The notes under the pieces: generated by a model
Database searches by the model: none
Seen by the model: only the letters and a program-made list of their open reading frames with translations
Told to the model about the DNA's origin: nothing
Shown: positions 39,396 to 42,711 of the stretch, one piece after another
Numbering within the stretch: position 1 is the first letter of the stretch
Layout: each line of letters begins with the position of its first letter
Made by a program: the position numbers and the translations under genes
NCBI RefSeq assembly: GCF_005222955.1
Contig: NZ_LWUA01000212.1
Coordinates: 1 to 42,711 of the forward strand
DNA from: Blastococcus sp. CCUG 61487
GTDB taxonomy: Bacteria; Actinomycetota; Actinomycetes; Mycobacteriales; Geodermatophilaceae
Length of the DNA stretch: 42,711 nt
Direction: 5' to 3'

Positions 39396-39648
39396 GCGGT
39401 ACGTCTTCGACCTGCACACCCCGCACCCCAACGTCGACATCGACACGATGCGGCAGGCCATCGTGCAGGCCATCGCCGAGGTGGAGACCAACGCCGCCGG
39501 GCTCGACGACACCTACTGGCTGTCCGACCTGCTGTTCACCCTGCTGGGCAGCGCCCTCGCCGAGGCCGCGCAGCTGCGCGCCGACCTGTCCGCCCTGGCC
39601 GACCGGCTCGCCGAGCTGGAGCCAGCACCCCCGACCGAGGAGGCATAG
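39382..39648 (+). CDS. Small helical protein of the tail region, 88 aa
   Basis: ATG 39382 is inside the end of the previous gene. Helix-rich, acidic (MRQAIVQAIAEVETNAAGLD, then LADRLAELEPAPPTEEA). No family recognised; coupled to the following tail gene whose GTG begins at its last base. Confidence 0.55.
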   Translation: MPASERYVFDLHTPHPNVDIDTMRQAIVQAIAEVETNAAGLDDTYWLSDLLFTLLGSALAEAAQLRADLSALADRLAELEPAPPTEEA

Positions 39649-40553
39649 TGCCGGACGTCTACGGCCCGTTCGACGGGACGCCCTGGGCCCAGGCCCAGTG
39701 GTACCGGCACTCCCCGACCTGGGCGCCGTCCGGCGTCCTGGGCGCACCAGCGGTGTCGCCGACCACCGGGGGGCTCGCGTTCGGGTCGTCGGGGCTCAAC
39801 GTGTCCGCCGGCCCCGGCCGGGCCGAGGTGCGGGGCGCCGGCTTCGAGCGCACCGGCACGCCGCCCCTGCAGCCGGTCGTGCCGAACACCAACTCCTCGC
39901 TGTGGCGCCGCGACCGCCTGGTCCTGCGCCGCGACGTCATCGCCAAGACGGTCACGACCGTCGTCCTGCAAGGCGCGCCGTCGGCCTCGCCGGCCGCGCC
40001 GGCCCTGCAGCAGAACGAGGACGGCCAGTGGGATGAGCCGCTGTTCAGCTTCCTCGTTCCGCCGGACAGCGGAACCGCGATCAGTGGTGTCGTCGACGAG
40101 CGGTCGTGGGTGTCACCGTCCGGCGCCGGCCACTACACCGCCTGGCAGCCGTTCACGCCCACCCTGACGTCGTCCGGCGGCAGCCAGCCGTTGATGAACG
40201 CGGCCAACCGGATCGGCCGGTACCGCCGCATCGACGCGCTCACCATCGAGTGCGAGATGCACTTCCGGTGGGTGTCTCTGGGCCTCGGCGAAGGCCTCGG
40301 CTCGGGCGACTACCGGTTCGGGCTGCCGGTGCCGGCCGCCGCCTGGTACCCGGCCGAGTTCACGCTGGGCGTCGCGACCTACGTGGACGCGGGCACCGCC
40401 GTGCACGCCGGTGTGGCCAACCTGGACTTCAGCGGGTCGAGGTCCAACGTGCAGATCGTCGTCGGGCCCCGCGTCGGGGCGTCCCTGCCGACCATCCCGG
40501 CCAACGGCGACCTGTACACGGCGAGCCTCACCTACCAGGCCGCCTCGCCCTGA
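39648..40553 (+). CDS. Minor tail/receptor-binding-type protein, 301 aa
   Basis: GTG 39648 overlaps the upstream stop. The first half resembles the N-terminus of actinophage minor tail proteins (YGPFDGTPWAQAQWYRHSP, then GRAEVRGAGFERTG, LWRRDRLVLRRDVIAKTVTT and AAPALQQNEDGQWDEPLFSF). The C-terminal half (WQPFTPTLTSSGGSQPL, then IECEMHFRW, beta-rich) is like jelly-roll fibre tips. As the last tail gene before lysis genes it is the most likely host-recognition protein, by position and fold pattern. Confidence 0.65.
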   Translation: MPDVYGPFDGTPWAQAQWYRHSPTWAPSGVLGAPAVSPTTGGLAFGSSGLNVSAGPGRAEVRGAGFERTGTPPLQPVVPNTNSSLWRRDRLVLRRDVIAKTVTTVVLQGAPSASPAAPALQQNEDGQWDEPLFSFLVPPDSGTAISGVVDERSWVSPSGAGHYTAWQPFTPTLTSSGGSQPLMNAANRIGRYRRIDALTIECEMHFRWVSLGLGEGLGSGDYRFGLPVPAAAWYPAEFTLGVATYVDAGTAVHAGVANLDFSGSRSNVQIVVGPRVGASLPTIPANGDLYTASLTYQAASP

Positions 40554-40568
40554 TCCGTCCCCTCGCCA

Positions 40569-40592
40569 CCCGGCCGCCATCCGGTGGTCGGG
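40569..40592 (+). terminator. Hairpin between tail and lysis genes
   Basis: Arms cccggccgcc (40569-40578) and ggtggtcggg (40583-40592) pair over ten bases with two G-U pairs and a 4-base loop. It is 14 bases after the tail gene stop and could end or slow transcription before the lysis genes. Confidence 0.5.
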
Positions 40593-40617
40593 CCGCCGCC
40601 ATGCCCAGGAGGTGCCC

Positions 40618-41574
40618 GTGGCAGCGTTCCTCACCGGCAAGAAGCTCGGCACCACGCAGTGGTACCAGGAGCGCCGCGACCCGCTCACCGGGTGCACGGT
40701 GCTGCATACCTCCGAAGGTGTGATGGACACGATCGGCCCCGACACCGGCGCCGAGGCCCTCGCCGAGTACATCCGCGGCCGCGCCACCGCCGGCTCCTAC
40801 CACGACGTCGCCGACTCCGACTCCAACCTGCAGCTCGTCGAGTACGTGCACGGGGCGTTCCACGACGCCACCGGCTCCAACAACTGGGCGCTGTCCATCA
40901 GCTTCGCCTGCCGAACCACCGACTGGGCGCGGATGAGTCCCGAGCGGCGGCGCGGCTTCCTGCGGCAGGGCGCGCTCGCGTTCGTCCGGCAGCAGCAGTA
41001 CCGGCGCAGCGTCGGCGCTCCGCTGACCCGCGTCCGACTGATCACGAAAGCGCAGTCCGACCGCGGCGAGTCCGGCTTCACCTACCACGGCTACCGCGAC
41101 CCCGGCCGCCGCACCGACCCCGGCACCACGCAGGCCGCGCCGTTCCCGGTCGACGAGTTCTTCCACGAGTGCCGGGTCGCGCTCGCCGAGCTCATGCCCG
41201 ACCACCCCGACGCCGGCCGCGCCGCGGCCGGCAGCACACCCACCCGCGTCCTGGTCCTGGAGGACCCCATGCAGATCCCCGCTGGCGAAGGCGTCCACCT
41301 GACCGTCCCCTACGTGCCGAAGGACCACAAGGCCGTGCTGACCGTCACCGGCGACTCCGTGTCCGGGGCGGTCGTCTACTCCAAGGGCGTCCGCGGCGAC
41401 GGCACCGGCCACCCGCTCATCACGGCGGACAACGGCTGGAAGCAGTGGCTCGCCCCAGGCTTCCAGGCCGCGCTCGACGTCACGTGGTTCACCGCCGTCA
41501 CCCTGCACAACCACGGGGCGGAGACCAAGCCGGACGCGATCGCCAGCGCCGCCATCGTCGTCGTCCCCGCCTGA
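40618..41574 (+). CDS. Endolysin, N-acetylmuramoyl-L-alanine amidase, 318 aa
   Basis: An amidase_2-type domain fills the first 170 residues: CTVLHTSEGVMDTI, YIRGRATAGSYHDVADSDSN (zinc His residues HT and YH), FHDATGSNNWALSISFACRT, and GESGFTYHGYRDPGRRTDPG. It would cut the amide bond between sugar chain and peptide of the cell wall. The C-terminal 130 residues (IPAGEGVHLTVPYVPKDHKA and later) look beta-rich and may bind the wall. CAGGAGG precedes GTG 40618. No signal peptide, so release needs the holin encoded next. Confidence 0.85.
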   Translation: MAAFLTGKKLGTTQWYQERRDPLTGCTVLHTSEGVMDTIGPDTGAEALAEYIRGRATAGSYHDVADSDSNLQLVEYVHGAFHDATGSNNWALSISFACRTTDWARMSPERRRGFLRQGALAFVRQQQYRRSVGAPLTRVRLITKAQSDRGESGFTYHGYRDPGRRTDPGTTQAAPFPVDEFFHECRVALAELMPDHPDAGRAAAGSTPTRVLVLEDPMQIPAGEGVHLTVPYVPKDHKAVLTVTGDSVSGAVVYSKGVRGDGTGHPLITADNGWKQWLAPGFQAALDVTWFTAVTLHNHGAETKPDAIASAAIVVVPA

Positions 41575-41599
41575 CCCCACCGGACGACCGGGAGCTGAG

Positions 41600-41986
41600 G
41601 TGACCGTGCCAGTGCAGCGGGGAGACCGTGACGGCCCCACCGTGGACAGCCTGATCCTCGAGAAGATCGACGATCTGAAGTCCCACGTGGTGAGGCTGGA
41701 GACCGGTCTCGGCAACCGCGTGGAGCAGCTCAGCCAGCAGTTCGTACCGCGCGCCGAGTACGAGTCGCGCCATTCCGACGTGCGCAACGAGATCACCAAG
41801 ACCGACGCCCGCGTCGAGGCGGTGAAAGCGGAGCTCGCGTCTCGCATCACCGCCGAGAGCGCCGAGCGCAAGACGCTCGAGGAGAAGCTGGCGGCGGCTC
41901 GCCGCTTCGCCGTCAGCACCTCCATCGCCGGCTTCGGCTCGGTCGTCGGCCTGCTGTCCCTGATCCTCACCAACCTGCCGAGCTGA
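41600..41986 (+). CDS. Coiled-coil membrane protein, hemolysin XhlA/holin-like, 128 aa
   Basis: GTG 41600 is preceded by GGAGCTGAGG. Long heptad-like coiled coil (DSLILEKIDDLKSHVVRLET through KAELASRITAESAERKTLEE) ending in one membrane segment (FAVSTSIAGFGSVVGLLSLI). This layout matches XhlA-type proteins that help phage lysis. The position directly after the endolysin supports a lysis role. Confidence 0.7.
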   Translation: MTVPVQRGDRDGPTVDSLILEKIDDLKSHVVRLETGLGNRVEQLSQQFVPRAEYESRHSDVRNEITKTDARVEAVKAELASRITAESAERKTLEEKLAAARRFAVSTSIAGFGSVVGLLSLILTNLPS

Positions 41987-42001
41987 CCGAGGAGAGCCCC
42001 C

Positions 42002-42391
42002 ATGCTGGACCGGATCAAGAGCGCGCTGCAGCAGCTGCGCTACACCGAGCCCGCGCTGCTGCGCGCTCGCTACGTGCAGATCGCCGGCATGCTCGCCGCC
42101 CTCGGACTGACGGTGCCCGGCGTCGTCCACCACTGGGTCGGCGTCGGCCTGGCGGCCGCGGCGATCGCCGCCCCCTACTACCAGGGGCGGAAGACGCGCG
42201 CCGACGTGTGGTCGCCGGCCACCGTCGACGACCTCGCGGCGATCGCCGCGCTTTTCCCTGGCCTCATCGGCCGCGCGCGGCAACTCCTCGGCGCCGGCAT
42301 GCCCGCGGCCGCGGTGATCCGCCAGCTCGAGCAGGAGTCGCTGGCCGACGACCCGCCCGGGCAGCACGCCGCCGACCCCTCGCCCCGCTGA
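42002..42391 (+). CDS. Holin-like membrane protein, 129 aa
   Basis: GAGGAG lies eight bases before ATG 42002. Two hydrophobic segments, YVQIAGMLAALGLTVPGVVH and WVGVGLAAAAIAAPYY, separated by a short turn, then a soluble tail (AVIRQLEQESLADD). Size and topology fit phage holins that open the membrane for the endolysin; its place in the lysis cassette supports this. Confidence 0.65.
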   Translation: MLDRIKSALQQLRYTEPALLRARYVQIAGMLAALGLTVPGVVHHWVGVGLAAAAIAAPYYQGRKTRADVWSPATVDDLAAIAALFPGLIGRARQLLGAGMPAAAVIRQLEQESLADDPPGQHAADPSPR

Positions 42392-42433
42392 CCGCTCGCA
42401 CGCCCGCCACCCCCTCGACAGGAGTCTTCTCGC

Positions 42434-42711
42434 ATGGCACAGGTCATCGTCGGCCACCCCGACGCCACGTTCAGCGGCTACCTGCGCGTCGCCGGCCGCG
42501 GCCTGCTCTTCATGCAGGGGTTCACCGAGCCGATCAGCCTGAGCCCCGCCCAGCAGGCCGAGCTCATGGACAGCGGCTTCACCGTGGACGGCCAGCCGCC
42601 CACCCCGGTGCCCGACCCGTTCCCGCAGTACCTCACCGTGCCGCGGGCACGCCAGCTGGTCACCACCGACGAGGAGGTGCTGGCGTCCCAGAGGGCGGCC
42701 TCTGAGCTGCT
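42434..42711 (+). CDS. Unknown phage protein, 3' end beyond window
   Basis: ATG 42434 has AGGAG upstream and the frame is open to the right edge (92 codons seen). The start MAQVIVGHPDATFSGYLRVA is not familiar. At about residues 61-68 PDPFPQYLT resembles the DPHPQYLT motif of phage tail-fibre and collar proteins, so a structural or fibre role is possible, though it comes after the holin. Partial. Confidence 0.5.
   Translation, partial: MAQVIVGHPDATFSGYLRVAGRGLLFMQGFTEPISLSPAQQAELMDSGFTVDGQPPTPVPDPFPQYLTVPRARQLVTTDEEVLASQRAASEL

Noticed and set aside
11292-42711. Second copy of the tRNA-Lys 3' half (attR) inside the window
   Set aside because: Not found by eye; the prophage structural genes run on to the edge, so attR should be beyond it.

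Overview
The window is about 72% G+C DNA with GTG-rich, tightly overlapping genes, GGAGG-type ribosome binding sites and actinobacteriophage protein families (DUF3263, DUF6085, ReqiPepy6 Gp37-like). This points to a chromosome segment of a high-GC actinobacterium; genus cannot be read from the sequence alone.

Layout. (1) 1-3630, mobile-element debris: the C-terminus of an IS110-family transposase runs off the left edge. It is followed by a large DDE-type transposase and a tyrosine-recombinase-like gene whose catalytic residues look degraded; strong inverted-repeat terminators follow each of the two. (2) 3655-11011, a defence cassette. A small putative winged-helix gene faces left with a palindromic operator in its leader. 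Diverging from it across a ~600-base non-coding stretch is a translationally coupled five-gene operon: D12-class adenine methyltransferase, Eco57I-like adenine methyltransferase, a 212-aa unknown protein, a short McrB-like AAA+ motor and an McrC-like PD-(D/E)XK nuclease. It reads as a restriction-modification system in which modification is by two N6-adenine enzymes and cleavage by a GTPase/nuclease pair. (3) 11219-11291, tRNA-Lys(TTT). (4) About 11253-42711 (open at the right), a siphovirus-type prophage inserted at the 3' end of the tRNA.

The prophage starts with a divergent pair of XRE regulators around a perfect palindromic operator. Then come many small overlapping early genes (several cysteine-rich), a DEDDh exonuclease, a ParB-domain protein, and a replication-initiator-like gene with iteron-like repeats and palindromes inside its coding sequence. 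A set of small phage genes follows, some preceded by a repeated start-associated sequence, then HNH endonuclease, TerS/TerL, portal, HK97 protease, capsid, connectors, tail tube, tail-assembly chaperones joined by a canonical G GGA AAA -1 frameshift, tape measure (997 aa), tail tip proteins, amidase endolysin, and two holin-type membrane proteins. No integrase is seen in the window.

Two points stand out. First, the last 12 codons of the prophage repressor are the antisense of the tRNA-Lys 3' half, so the repressor gene ends inside the attachment site; together with the missing integrase this is what an integration-dependent immunity switch (as in mycobacteriophages BPs, Brujita and Charlie) would look like. 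Second, the methyltransferase/McrBC-like operon combines two different adenine methylases with an McrB that lacks the usual N-terminal DNA-reading domain and an uncharacterised partner protein.
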